Source: DATEDA01 sp963744255
GTDB lineage: Bacteria; Pseudomonadota; Gammaproteobacteria; Burkholderiales; SG8-39
Assembly: GCA_963744255.1 (NCBI GenBank)
Contig: CAVUSZ010000049.1
Coordinates: 62,001 to 126,000 of the forward strand
DNA length: 64,000 nt
Direction: 5' to 3'
The notes under the pieces were generated by a model. That model was not told the DNA's origin. It made no database searches and saw only the letters and a program-made list of their open reading frames with translations. This document shows, in pieces, positions 17,154 to 28,237 of the stretch (positions are counted from its first letter, which is position 1; each line of letters begins with the position of its first letter). Both the position numbers and the translations under genes were made by a program.

Positions 17154-17313
17154 CATTTTCTCGCCCTTTCCTTTCCGGTCACCGTTCCAAGGGCGAATAC
17201 GGTCGAGATGCCGTGGCGCGCCTGATGGAACTGCCGTCCGTCGCCGGTCTTCCCGCCCGGGATCACGCCCCCGGCGCCGCCGCATCCCGTCCTCACCGCC
17301 CTACCTCGAGGTC

Positions 17314-20028
<2,715 letters not shown>

Positions 20029-20103
20029 GCGCAGGCGGGCGCAGCCGGACCCGAAGGCGGTGGCGCGGGCCGGGATGCTGCAACGAGCCGCATGGAGGAC
20101 GCC

Positions 20104-20616
20104 ATGGTGAGACTGCTGCTTCCAGTCGACGATGCCCGTAAGCTCGACGATGCCTTGCGCTACGTCGCGATGTGCCAGCGCGAAAGCCGCGCGCCGCTTC
20201 AGGTCCATCTCCTGCACGTGGAGACGCCGCTCTCGAGGTATGTCGCGTCGAAGCTCCCGGGGGGCGCGGTGAAGCGCTACCACGACGATCACAGCCGGCA
20301 GGTGCTCGCACCGGTGGCGGCGGCGTTCGGCCGGGCGAACGTCTCACACAAGACTCATACCGTGGTCGGCGATCCGGTGACGTGTATCGTCGAGTATGCA
20401 CGGGACGCCGGCGTCGACCGCATCGTGCTGGTGACCCGCGCGCGCCAGACGATCCCCGAGGTGCTGCTGGGATCGGTGACAGCGGGCGTGTTGCAGCAGG
20501 CGACCGTGCCGGTGGAGGTCGTGCCGATCGACCCGGGGTCGCCGCTGCGCGTCTACGCTCGCGCAACCGGCGCCGGCGCAGCCATCCTCACGCTGGTGTA
20601 TCTCGCGCTCGAATAA
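20104..20616 (+). CDS. Universal stress protein with C-terminal hydrophobic tail
   Basis: A 170-aa UspA-family protein. VRLLLPVDDARKLDDAL is the first strand, and VLLGSVTAGVLQQATVPVEVV the last part of the fold. The N-terminal half of the nucleotide motif is weaker (VTRARQTIPEVLLGSV), so ATP binding is uncertain. After the domain a segment with GAAILTLVYLALE ends the protein and could anchor it to the membrane. I prefer ATG 20104 because GGAGG lies 5 bp before it; ATG 20092 would add four residues. It follows the ATPase by 75 bp. Confidence 0.85.
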   Translation: MVRLLLPVDDARKLDDALRYVAMCQRESRAPLQVHLLHVETPLSRYVASKLPGGAVKRYHDDHSRQVLAPVAAAFGRANVSHKTHTVVGDPVTCIVEYARDAGVDRIVLVTRARQTIPEVLLGSVTAGVLQQATVPVEVVPIDPGSPLRVYARATGAGAAILTLVYLALE

Positions 20617-20648
20617 ACCGTGCAGTCTCTCGACTGAGCGGGCAACCG

Positions 20649-21413
20649 ATGACCCTTGACAGCACCGAATTCTGGATTGCGCTGGCGCAGATTATTGGCA
20701 TCAACATTGTGCTGTCTGGCGACAATGCGGTGGTGATTGCGCTGGCGGCGCGCTCGCTGCCGCCGAAGCAGCAGAAGCAGGCGGTGCTGTGGGGCAGCGG
20801 GGCGGCGGTGGTGATGCGCATCGTGCTCACGGTGGTGGCGGTGGAGCTGCTCAAGCTGCCGTGGCTGAAGCTGGTCGGGGCGGTGCTGCTGTTCTGGATT
20901 GCAATCAAGCTGCTGGTGCCCGAGCACGAGGGGGAGGGCGGGGGCAAGGCGGGGGCCAGCATGGCTGCGGCGGTCAAGACGATCCTGATTGCCGATCTGG
21001 TGATGAGCCTGGACAACGTGATTGCGGTGGCGGCTGCGGCGAAGGGCAGCCTGCTGCTGCTGATCGTGGGGCTGGGGATCTCGATACCGCTGGTGATCTT
21101 CGGCAGCACGCTGCTGCTGGGGCTGATGGAGCGCTTCCCGGTGATCATCACGATCGGGGCGGCGCTGCTCGGCTGGGTGGCGGGGGAGATGTTGATTTCC
21201 GATCCGGTGGTGAAGGACTGGATCGATGCCAACGCCGGGTGGCTGCACTACGCCGGGCCGGCGGCGGGCGCGGTGGCCGTGATCGCCGTCGGCAAGCTGC
21301 TGGCGAAGCGCCACGAGGAGGCGCCGGTGGTGCTGGACGATCTGGCGGCGGGCGACCCGCAGCCGGCGACGGCGGAGGCATCCGTCGGGCAACCCAAGCA
21401 ACGGAGGGGCTGA
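20649..21413 (+). CDS. TerC-family integral membrane protein (YjbE type)
   Basis: A 254-aa membrane protein with about seven helices. The two acidic repeats typical of TerC are present: NIVLSGDNAVVIALAARSLP in the first helices and DLVMSLDNVIAVAAAAKGS in the second half. TerC proteins are linked to tellurite resistance and to metal (Mn) export or metallation of secreted proteins. Its stop overlaps the start of the next universal stress gene (TGATG). The genomic pairing with a Ca-type ATPase and Usp proteins suggests a metal-stress unit, by inference. Confidence 0.92.
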   Translation: MTLDSTEFWIALAQIIGINIVLSGDNAVVIALAARSLPPKQQKQAVLWGSGAAVVMRIVLTVVAVELLKLPWLKLVGAVLLFWIAIKLLVPEHEGEGGGKAGASMAAAVKTILIADLVMSLDNVIAVAAAAKGSLLLLIVGLGISIPLVIFGSTLLLGLMERFPVIITIGAALLGWVAGEMLISDPVVKDWIDANAGWLHYAGPAAGAVAVIAVGKLLAKRHEEAPVVLDDLAAGDPQPATAEASVGQPKQRRG

Positions 21414-21841
21414 TGTTCAACCGGATCCTGCTGGCCGCCGATGCCTCCGACAACGCGCTGCGTGCGGTCGATTACGTGATTGCGCTGCGCGAACGGCTGG
21501 GTACGCCGATCGACCTCCACCTGCTCAACGTGCAGCGGCCGGTGACGGGCGACGTGAGCGCGTTCGTGGCGCGAGAGGCGTTGCGCGACTACCACCACGA
21601 GCGCGGCCTGAAGGCGCTGGAGCGGGCGCGCGCGCGGCTCGACGAACGGGCTGTGCCCTATAGCTACCATCTGCTGGTCGGCCCGCCCTGGCAGATGATC
21701 AGCGAGTACGCGAAGGACAAGGCGTGCGACCACATCGTGATGGGGCGCCGTGGCCTGGGCTCGTTCACCGGCGGGCTCCTCGGCTCGGTCGCACAGAAAG
21801 TGCTGCAACTCTCCGAGCAGCCCGTCACGCTCGTGAAGTGA
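21413..21841 (+). CDS. Universal stress protein (UspA family)
   Basis: A 142-aa UspA protein beginning MFNRILLAADASDNALRAV. The ATP-binding signature GRRGLGSFTGGLLGSVAQKV is complete, unlike in the neighbouring Usp at 20104. The ATG overlaps the terC stop by one base (TGATG), so translation is coupled. A leading GGAGGGG lies at suitable distance. Confidence 0.93.
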   Translation: MFNRILLAADASDNALRAVDYVIALRERLGTPIDLHLLNVQRPVTGDVSAFVAREALRDYHHERGLKALERARARLDERAVPYSYHLLVGPPWQMISEYAKDKACDHIVMGRRGLGSFTGGLLGSVAQKVLQLSEQPVTLVK

Positions 21842-21932
21842 CACGCGCGTCCCGTCGCGCGGGAAGCCATGGTCGGAAGCATCGCCCGCCCGCGCGCTCG
21901 GGCCTCGAGCGCGATCACCCGCCGGCTCGGGG

Positions 21933-22731
21933 CTAGGCGTCGGGCGAGACGCGCTTGATCGCCCGCATCACCGCCGCGGTGCGGGTCTCGACGCCCAGCT
22001 TCTCGTAGACCCGCTCGAGGTGCTTCTCGACCGTGCGGGGGCTCGCGCCGAGAATCGCCGCCACGTCGCGATTCGTCTTGCCCGCCGCCACCCAGTCGAG
22101 CACCTCGCGCTCGCGCGGCGTGAGCGGCGCGGCCGCGCGGTCGAACGGCGCGTCGGCCGGCAGATCGCGCGTCTTCTCGATCGCGACGCCGAGGCGGTAG
22201 AGGTTCGCGAGATGCGGCCGCATGACCTCGGCGAGGTCGCGCTCGCGGTCGGTGAACGCGCTGCCCCCCCGGTTCAGGACGAAGCTGACCAGGAACCGGC
22301 GGTCGACGTGGATCGGGACCGCCATCACGTGCTCGATCCGGATCGGGCGGTAGTACTCGTTGTAGAGCGGCGTGCAGCGGAATTCCGCCGGCACGACGAT
22401 ATCCTCGATCCGCCGGGTGACCGCGTGCGGGTTGCGGCCGTGCTCGCGCACGAGGGGATGCTCGTAGAAGTAGCGATCGAAGACCTCGATCTCGCGCCGC
22501 GAGATCATGCCCGAGGGCACGACGGTCCGATGACCCTTGTCGAGGTCGCAAACGACGAGGGTGGTGAGGTCCGATCCGACGCAGCCGCGGCAGGCGCTCG
22601 ACGCCGCGTCTTGCGAAGTCGGCGCTCCCGGAGCACGCTTCGCCGATCGCGTGGAGGGTGTCGAGGGCCGCGCGGAGCTCGCGGGTGGAGAGGCGGGGGG
22701 TGATCGCGGTCGAGAGTTGGGGTTGGGACAT
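21933..22731 (-). CDS. LuxR-family regulator interrupted by a one-base frameshift
   Basis: The intact main frame (21933-22520) carries the sensing domain and the C-terminal LuxR helix-turn-helix, LTPREREVLDWVAAGKTNRD and TVEKHLERVYEKLG. The natural start is ATG 22731 in a different frame (MSQPQLSTAITPRLSTRELR ... RGVERLPRL). Removing one base near 22581 joins it to VGSDLTTLVVCDLDKGH, which fits this LuxR group. The full protein would be about 265 aa. Either the gene is inactive or the base is an assembly error. A promoter lies upstream (22765-22801) and the TetR gene is divergent. Confidence 0.75.
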
Positions 22732-22766
22732 CGTCGATCTCCGTCGCTGAAGCCGTCGCTGCCAAC

Positions 22767-22800
22767 GTCCGCTTTCTACCAACTAGTAAGTTATGTGTCA
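22767..22800 (-). promoter_or_regulatory. Divergent promoter of the LuxR gene
   Basis: On the minus strand TTGACA, a 17-bp spacer and TAGAAA form a sigma-70-like promoter about 40 bp upstream of the LuxR start. The palindrome ACTAGT (22782-22787) sits inside the spacer, where a bound repressor would block the polymerase. Confidence 0.5.
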
Positions 22801-22810
22801 ACCTATAGGT
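22801..22810. promoter_or_regulatory. Palindromic operator candidate in the LuxR/TetR intergenic region
   Basis: ACCTATAGGT is a perfect 10-bp palindrome adjoining the -35 box of the LuxR promoter. ACTAGT with AAC and AAG flanks lies 14 bp away. TetR-type repressors usually bind such dyads in their own divergent promoter, so the adjacent TetR at 22883 is the natural candidate. Confidence 0.4.
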
Positions 22811-22882
22811 AAGTAAAGCGTGGTAACTTCCCGCCGTGCACAAGCCCGGGGCGCCGCCCCGGCCAGGAAAAGGCCGAGAACG

Positions 22883-23455
22883 ATGCCCCGCAAGTCGGCC
22901 CCGGACACCGCGCAGCGGATCCTCGACATCGCCGAGCGCCTGGTCCAGACGCGCGGTTTCAACGGCTTCAGCTACGCGGATATCGCCGGGGCGCTCGCGG
23001 TAACGAAGGCGAGCCTGCACTATCACTTTCCGAGTAAGGCCGAGCTGGGGACGCGTCTCATCGCCCGCTATGAAAAGGGCTTCGTGGAGGCGCTGGGCGA
23101 AATCGACCGGACGAGCGCCGACGCCCGCGAGAAGCTCGCGCGCTACGCGAAGATCTACGCCGATGTCCTGCGCAACAACCGGATGTGCCTGTGCGGCATG
23201 CTCGCCGCCGAGTACGCCACCCTGCCGAAGCCGATGAAGGACGAAATGCGCCACTTCTTCGACGAGAACGAGCGCTGGCTCGTCGCCGTTCTCGAGGAGG
23301 GGCGCCGGACGGGCGCCCTGCAGTTCTCCGGCTCTTCGATGGACGTCGCGCGCGCGCTGGTGGGATCGCTCGAGGGGGCGATGATGCTCGCCCGGTCGTA
23401 TGGCGAGGTCGAGCGCTTCCAGGTTGTCGCCAATCGGCTGCTCGCCGAGCTCTGA
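22883..23455 (+). CDS. TetR/AcrR-family transcriptional regulator
   Basis: A 190-aa TetR protein. The N-terminal DNA-binding helix-turn-helix spans about residues 9-55, with FSYADIAGALAVTKASLHYH as the recognition part; the C-terminal ligand domain resembles TetR_C_7/AcuR-type proteins (CLCGMLAAEYATLPKPMKDE). ATG 22883 is chosen since the HTH begins right after it. The ligand is unknown. It probably represses its own divergent promoter and perhaps the cupin-VOC-PNPOx genes downstream. Confidence 0.9.
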   Translation: MPRKSAPDTAQRILDIAERLVQTRGFNGFSYADIAGALAVTKASLHYHFPSKAELGTRLIARYEKGFVEALGEIDRTSADAREKLARYAKIYADVLRNNRMCLCGMLAAEYATLPKPMKDEMRHFFDENERWLVAVLEEGRRTGALQFSGSSMDVARALVGSLEGAMMLARSYGEVERFQVVANRLLAEL

Positions 23456-23509
23456 GCATGCCGGGGTCCCCCGGCGCCCTTTCGGTACCCGCCGCCATTT
23501 CCCGGGGTA

Positions 23510-23521
23510 CGTAGGCCTACG
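23510..23521 (+). promoter_or_regulatory. 12-bp palindrome upstream of the cupin gene
   Basis: CGTAGGCCTACG is a perfect palindrome 86 bp before the cupin start. A possible -10 element TACAAA lies 27 bp downstream (23549 region). It may be an operator for a local regulator such as the TetR protein. Confidence 0.35.
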
Positions 23522-23607
23522 CATTTCCTGTTCGCCGGCCGGCGGCTACAAATAGCGCCATGCCGGGCCCGCACGGACGGCGAGTCAACCGGAACCGGAG
23601 GCGAGCG

Positions 23608-23979
23608 ATGGAAAAGGCCGAATGCAAGGACTTCAAGCAGCCGGACGAGGTCCGCGAGTTTCCCAAGGGCAGGCTCGAGCTCATCAAGATCGGTGGTGCC
23701 ACGGTCGGCCGCGCGGTGTTCGAGCCGGGCTGGAAGTGGTCGACGTCGGTCCAGCCGCTCGTCAAGACGAAGAGCTGCGAAGCGCCGCACTTCCAGTATC
23801 ACGTGTCCGGAATCCTGCGGATCAAGATGGACGACGGAACGGAGTTCGACTGCCGCCCGGGCGACGTCTCGCTGCTTCCCTCGGGTCATGACGCCTGGGT
23901 CGTCGGCAACGAGCCTGCGGTCGTCGTCGACTTCCAGGGAATGATCGATTACGCGAAAGCGCACGACGCGCACGCCTGA
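23608..23979 (+). CDS. Cupin-domain protein
   Basis: A 123-aa single cupin domain. FQYHVSGILRIKMDDGTEFD and RPGDVSLLPSGHDAWVVG are the two cupin motifs, with His and Asp/His positions only partly conserved, so metal binding is uncertain. ATG 23608 follows GGAGGCGAG. It is followed 12 bp later by a VOC protein. Function is not known; such cupins often accompany aromatic or sugar catabolic genes. Confidence 0.8.
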   Translation: MEKAECKDFKQPDEVREFPKGRLELIKIGGATVGRAVFEPGWKWSTSVQPLVKTKSCEAPHFQYHVSGILRIKMDDGTEFDCRPGDVSLLPSGHDAWVVGNEPAVVVDFQGMIDYAKAHDAHA

Positions 23980-23991
23980 AGGAGACCCGCC

Positions 23992-24429
23992 ATGCTTACG
24001 CAAGCACCGATGATGACCATCCTGCCCGTCAAGGACATGAACCGCGCGCGCGACTTCTACGAGAACCGGCTCGGCCTCGCGCCGGAAGGCGCGCGGCCGG
24101 ACGGAAAGTTCCTGTTCCGCTGCAACGGCGGCGCGACGCTCGCGCTCTTCCCGAAGCCGGAGGGCACCAAGGCCGAGCACACGGCGGTGTCGTTCGTCGT
24201 CGACGACATCGTCGCGGAGGTCAGTGACCTGAAGGCGCGCGGCGTCCAGTTCCACGACTACGACCTGCCGGGGTTCAAGACCGTGGAGCACGTCGCGGTC
24301 ATCGGCTCGGACAAGGCGGCGTGGTTCAACGACACCGAGGGCAATATCCTGTGCGTGCATGAGGAGCTCGATCGCGCGCAGCCCGTAGCGGGCGCAGCCG
24401 CGGCCGCGCGCCCGGGGCGGCTTTGCTAG
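23992..24429 (+). CDS. Glyoxalase/VOC superfamily protein
   Basis: A 145-aa VOC-fold protein with two beta-alpha-beta-beta-beta modules. The N-terminal MMTILPVKDMNRARDFYENR is the common opening; VSFVVDDIVAEVSDLKARGV opens the second module and WFNDTEGNILCVHEE carries the terminal metal Glu. It may isomerise or oxidise an aromatic or glyoxal substrate, or bind a ligand. Shine-Dalgarno GAAGGAGA precedes ATG. Confidence 0.88.
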   Translation: MLTQAPMMTILPVKDMNRARDFYENRLGLAPEGARPDGKFLFRCNGGATLALFPKPEGTKAEHTAVSFVVDDIVAEVSDLKARGVQFHDYDLPGFKTVEHVAVIGSDKAAWFNDTEGNILCVHEELDRAQPVAGAAAAARPGRLC

Positions 24430-24451
24430 CGGCGGCGGCAGGAGCGCCACG

Positions 24452-25387
24452 ATGAAGCCGCTCGCTTATCACGCCGGCCAGCTCGCGGCGCAAGGAGAGG
24501 CGGGCACCACCCGCGTCGCGCAGAAGCTCGCGGACTGGGTCGGCCCGGTCCCGGACTTCGCGCGCGGCGCGGATCTCATCGTGCTCGCGACGCCGGACGC
24601 CGGAGGCGAGCTGCGGTTCGCGGTCGTGTCGGGCAGCCCGCCGCTCGTGGGGATCGTCGAGGCGCCCGAGCTGCGGCTCGGTCTGCCGCCCGCCGCGGGC
24701 GTGAACGTCCGCATGCCGGCTGCCTGCGGCGGCCTGGCGATCAGCCTCGGGCTCGCCCGGCGAGCGCGCGTGAACGGGACGCTGCGCCTCGGCGCCGTCG
24801 GCCCCGAGCTCCTGGTCACCGAGGCGTTCACGCTGTGCCGGAAATACATGGCGCCGTCGGTTGCGCTCGAGCCGGCGTTGCGCGTCGGCCCGGGTCTGCG
24901 CGAGCCGGTGACGCTCGACGACCCGTGGCTCGCCGATCTCGTGGCGCGCGCCGAGACGTCGTTCCTCGGCAGCGTGAGCCCGGCGGGAATGCCCGACGTG
25001 GCACACCGCGGCGGCAGACCGGGCTTCCTGCAGTTCGACCCGGCGGCCCGGCGATTGTCCTGGACGGAGTACGTCGGCGACGGCGTATTCAAGAGCGCGG
25101 GGAACGTTCGCGCGACCGGGACGATGGCGCTGCTCGTCCCGGACCTCGGCTCGGGCGACGGCGCGGTGCTGCTCGGGCGCGGCGAGTACGCGACCGACGC
25201 GTCGGCGCGCACGCCGCGCGAGGACGCGCTCGTCCAGCACCGCGAGGAATTCCCCCCGCAGGGCGTAATGACCTGCGCGATCGCGCGTGCCGAGCGGCTG
25301 CGCGGGCTTCTGCACCCGCGCGAGCGGATCGCGCGGGCGCCGCGCGTCACTTCCCGGTCGACGGTACCGGAGCAGAAGCCGCGATGA
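24452..25387 (+). CDS. PNPOx-like split-barrel flavin protein
   Basis: A 311-aa protein whose second half (about 165-290) is a pyridoxamine-oxidase-like split barrel, beginning ETSFLGSVSPAGMPDVAHRG with FLQFDPAARRLSWTEYVGDG. The first half has no known motif. Members with this layout are annotated as pyridoxamine 5'-phosphate oxidase family proteins, and the true reaction is unknown. AGGAG lies before the ATG. The group cupin-VOC-PNPOx is probably an operon. Confidence 0.8.
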   Translation: MKPLAYHAGQLAAQGEAGTTRVAQKLADWVGPVPDFARGADLIVLATPDAGGELRFAVVSGSPPLVGIVEAPELRLGLPPAAGVNVRMPAACGGLAISLGLARRARVNGTLRLGAVGPELLVTEAFTLCRKYMAPSVALEPALRVGPGLREPVTLDDPWLADLVARAETSFLGSVSPAGMPDVAHRGGRPGFLQFDPAARRLSWTEYVGDGVFKSAGNVRATGTMALLVPDLGSGDGAVLLGRGEYATDASARTPREDALVQHREEFPPQGVMTCAIARAERLRGLLHPRERIARAPRVTSRSTVPEQKPR

Positions 25388-25502
25388 CGTTGCGTGAGCA
25401 ACGTCATTCCGACGCATGCCGGGATCCAGCCGACCTTGACCCCGGCTTTCGCCGGGGTGACAGGCTTCGCCCGGCTTTCGCCGGGTGACGCGCTGACGCG
25501 CG
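25388..25502. repeat. REP-like palindromic intergenic repeat
   Basis: The gap holds three nested inverted repeats: GACGTTGC/GCAACGTC around GTGA near 25385-25404, CCCCGGC/GCCGGGG around TTTC near 25440-25457, and a second CCCGGC/GCCGGG copy about 27 bp on. The string reading as WIPACVGMT in one frame is the well-known proteobacterial REP-like module of the form 'CATTCCcgcgaaagcGGGAATCCAG'. Such elements lie between convergent genes, as here, and act as transcript ends or RNA stabilisers. Confidence 0.65.
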
Positions 25503-26474
25503 TCAGTTCAGCTTGGCGCCCGACGCCTTCACCGCCGGCGCCCAGCCGTTGATCTGGTCCTGCACGAACGCCTGGAACTCCGCGGTCGACATCTTGCGCA
25601 CGGTGAGCCCGAGCTCGCCCATGCGCTTGACGAAGTTCGGGTCGTCGAGCGATTCCTGGACCGCGGCGTGCAGCCGCTTCGCCACCGGTTCGGGGAGGCC
25701 CGCCGGCGCGGAGATACCGATGAAGTTTTCGGCGACCAGGAACGGCATCCCTTCCTCGATCACCGTCGGGACGTCGGGCGCGATCGCGGCGCGGGCGCGC
25801 GACGTGACCGCGATCGGGCGGAGCTTGCCGGCCTTCATGTGCGGGACGTTCTGCGGCAGCGTGTCGAACGAGAAGCTGAGCGTGCCGCCCATGAGGTCGG
25901 TGATCATCGGCGCGCTGCCCTTGTAGCCGACGTGCTCGATCGGGAGGCCGGTTTCCTTCTTGAACGTCTCCCCCAGGATGTGGCCGATCGAGCCGATTCC
26001 GCCCGAGCCGTAGTTGACCGGCTTCCCCTGCGCCTTGATCCAGGCGACGAGCTCGTTCATGTTCTTCGCGGGAACCGACGGATGCACCATGACCACGTCG
26101 GGGACCGTGGTGACCAGGCTCACGTGGGTGAAGCTCTTGACCGGGTCGTAGGGCTGCGGGTTGAGCATGAACGGCGAGAGCGAGATCGGCGTGGTGTTCG
26201 ACATCAGCAGGTTGTAGCCGTCGGGCGCCGCGCGCGCGATCTCGGTCGCGCCGATCGAGCCGCCGGCACCAGGCTTGTTGTCGACGATCACCGGCTGACC
26301 GAGCTTCGCCTGCAAGGGGACCGCAAGCGCGCGGGCAGTGATGTCGCTCGAGCCGCCGGGCGAGAACGTGACGACGATCCGCACCGGCTTGGCCGGCCAC
26401 TGCTGCGCGGCTGCGGCGGATGAGAAGAGCACTGCGACGAGCGCGGCGGCGAGCCGCGCGAAGCGGGTGAACAT
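25503..26474 (-). CDS. Bug/TctC-family periplasmic substrate-binding protein
   Basis: A 323-aa exported binding protein. Signal peptide ends near SSAAAAQQWPAKPVRIVVTF. GGSSDITARALAVPLQAKLG, the VDNKPGAGGSIG loop and HVGYKGSAPMITDLMGGTLS are family motifs. ATG 26474 is chosen since GAGGAGGAG lies just before it; a longer frame would precede the signal peptide. No transporter is adjacent and the ligand is unknown. It is convergent with the PNPOx-like gene. Confidence 0.92.
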   Translation of the reverse strand: MFTRFARLAAALVAVLFSSAAAAQQWPAKPVRIVVTFSPGGSSDITARALAVPLQAKLGQPVIVDNKPGAGGSIGATEIARAAPDGYNLLMSNTTPISLSPFMLNPQPYDPVKSFTHVSLVTTVPDVVMVHPSVPAKNMNELVAWIKAQGKPVNYGSGGIGSIGHILGETFKKETGLPIEHVGYKGSAPMITDLMGGTLSFSFDTLPQNVPHMKAGKLRPIAVTSRARAAIAPDVPTVIEEGMPFLVAENFIGISAPAGLPEPVAKRLHAAVQESLDDPNFVKRMGELGLTVRKMSTAEFQAFVQDQINGWAPAVKASGAKLN

Positions 26475-26557
26475 GAACTCCTCCTCGAGGATGCGGGACA
26501 CGGGCTGGGCGACGCAAACGCTACGCCGGAGTCGTCGCTGATGTCAACGAACGCAAA

Positions 26558-27145
26558 TCAGTATCGCGATCCGGAATGCTCCGACCTCCGGTCGGCGCGC
26601 AAGCGGTTGCGCGCGAGCCGGCGCTTCACGTCGAAGCAGAGGAAGAGGAACTGATCGTCGGTAGCACGCACCGGGCTGTGCGTCCGTTCGTACGGGTGCT
26701 CCGCGGCGGTGCGTCCAACCGGAACGAGCGCGTGCCGGCGATACGGATCGAGCAGGAGGATCTCGCCTGGCTCGTGGCGCGCCGCACGCGTACGGTGGTC
26801 GACGATCGCGAGCCGGCCAGCGTGCGCGACGACGATGACGAAGTAGACGCCCGGGTAGCGGAACTTGTCGTCGTGGAGGCTGATCGGCCCGCAGCCCTGC
26901 ACGGTAAGAAGCCGGAGCGGCATCGCACGCGGACGCAGGCCGAGAGCCGCGGCAACTTCGGCGCGCAGCCCGAGCGCGAGCCGCAGCGGAATTCGCGCGC
27001 GGACCTGCGGGAGCTCGGAGGTCTGCTCTGCGGTGAAGCCATCGGGAGCGAGCTCGCGCGCGAGCCGGTAGATTGCCGGGAACCGCGCCGCCGACCGCGC
27101 GGCGCGCTGGCCGGTGCGGACGAGCGTGGGGAGTCCATGGGGCAT
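26558..27145 (-). CDS. Uncharacterised protein, possibly 2-oxoglutarate/Fe(II)-oxygenase-like
   Basis: A 195-aa protein starting at ATG 27145. The middle part contains LHDDKFRYPGVYFVIVVAHA then VDHRTRAARHEPGEILLLDP and RRHALVPVG. His-x-Asp followed about 40 residues later by His in a beta-rich region recalls the 2OG-Fe(II) double-stranded barrel, but a clean HxD...H...R set is not proven. Codon use and position, divergent from an EamA gene across 55 bp, support a real gene. Function unknown. Confidence 0.55.
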   Translation of the reverse strand: MPHGLPTLVRTGQRAARSAARFPAIYRLARELAPDGFTAEQTSELPQVRARIPLRLALGLRAEVAAALGLRPRAMPLRLLTVQGCGPISLHDDKFRYPGVYFVIVVAHAGRLAIVDHRTRAARHEPGEILLLDPYRRHALVPVGRTAAEHPYERTHSPVRATDDQFLFLCFDVKRRLARNRLRADRRSEHSGSRY

Positions 27146-27200
27146 CCGCGGATTATCCGATGCCGGTGCGTTAAGCTCCGGGCCCAGAAGAAGAACCGCC

Positions 27201-28163
27201 ATGCCCGCTACCCGGAAGCCGCTGGACGCGACCGCGTTCGCCCTGATGACGCTCCTCTGCATGCTGTGGGGCCTGCAGCAGGTCGCGATCAAGGTCACGG
27301 CGCCCGACGTCTCGCTGGTGATGCAGGCCGGGATCCGCTCGATCGTCGCTACCGGCCTGCTCCTCGTCTGGGCGCGCGCCCGCGGGATCCCGCTCCTCGA
27401 CCGCGACGGCACGCTCGTGCCGGGCCTCGCGGCAGGCGCGCTGTTCGCCGCCGAGTTCGCGTTCATCTACGCCGGGCTCGCATACACGACCGCCTCGCGG
27501 ATGGTGGTGTTCGTCTATCTGACGCCCTGCCTCACCGCGCTTTTCCTGCCGGCGTTCGTGCCGAGCGAAGGGCTGCACGCCCGGCAATGGGCAGGCGTGC
27601 TCCTCGCGTTCGCCGGCATCGTCGCTGCCTTCGCCGAAGGGTTCGCGGCGGGCGAGCGCGCGACGTTCTTCGGCGATCTCTTCGGCCTCTTCGCCGCCGT
27701 CGCCTGGGCGGCGACGATCGTCGTGATTCGCGCAACGAAGCTCGCCTACACGCCGGCGACGAAGACGCTCTTCTACCAGCTCGGCGTTTCGGCGGTCGCG
27801 CTGCCGCTCGTTTCGATCGCGCTCGGCGAACCGGGTGTGGTGCGGGTCACGCCGCTCTCGGTCGCGAGCCTCGCGTTCCAGAGCGTGATCGTGGCGTTCG
27901 CGAGCTATCTCGCCTGGTTCTGGCTGCTCACGAAGTATTTCGCGGCGCGGCTCTCGGCGTTCACCTTCATGACGCCGCTCTTCGGCGTGGCGTTCGGGGC
28001 GGTGCTCCTCGCGGAGCCGGTCACGCCCGCGTTTCTCGGCGCGGCGCTCGCGGTCGCCGGCGGCATCGTGCTCGTGAACCTGCCGGCGCGAGCGCCACCC
28101 CCCGCTCAGGCGCAGAGCAAGAGCGAGTTCCCCAACCAGAGCAGGAAGTCGGGCCGCCGGTAG
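27201..28163 (+). CDS. EamA/DMT-family transporter
   Basis: A 320-aa inner-membrane protein with ten predicted helices in two EamA repeats; the first starts ATAFALMTLLCMLWGLQQVA and the second FFGDLFGLFAAVAWAATIVV. EamA proteins export amino acids or other metabolites; the substrate is not known. ATG 27201 begins just before the first helix. Its 3' end overlaps the small minus-strand gene at 28106 by 58 bp. Confidence 0.92.
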   Translation: MPATRKPLDATAFALMTLLCMLWGLQQVAIKVTAPDVSLVMQAGIRSIVATGLLLVWARARGIPLLDRDGTLVPGLAAGALFAAEFAFIYAGLAYTTASRMVVFVYLTPCLTALFLPAFVPSEGLHARQWAGVLLAFAGIVAAFAEGFAAGERATFFGDLFGLFAAVAWAATIVVIRATKLAYTPATKTLFYQLGVSAVALPLVSIALGEPGVVRVTPLSVASLAFQSVIVAFASYLAWFWLLTKYFAARLSAFTFMTPLFGVAFGAVLLAEPVTPAFLGAALAVAGGIVLVNLPARAPPPAQAQSKSEFPNQSRKSGRR

Positions 28164-28237
28164 CCGAGCCAGGCGAGCGCGGCCGCCGCCACGAGCGCGG
28201 CGGCGAGCGTGAGGCAGGCGAGCGGCCGTGCGTTCAT
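28106..28237 (-). CDS. Small single-pass membrane protein, 43 aa
   Basis: The start ATG overlaps the stop of the MFS gene (ATGA), suggesting translational coupling. The peptide MNARPLACLTLAAALVAAAA is a hydrophobic helix and DFLLWLGNSLLLCA a second short segment. No family is recognised. It overlaps the end of the convergent EamA gene. Small membrane peptides encoded after transporters sometimes modulate them, which is speculation here. Confidence 0.45.
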   Translation of the reverse strand: MNARPLACLTLAAALVAAAALAWLGYRRPDFLLWLGNSLLLCA

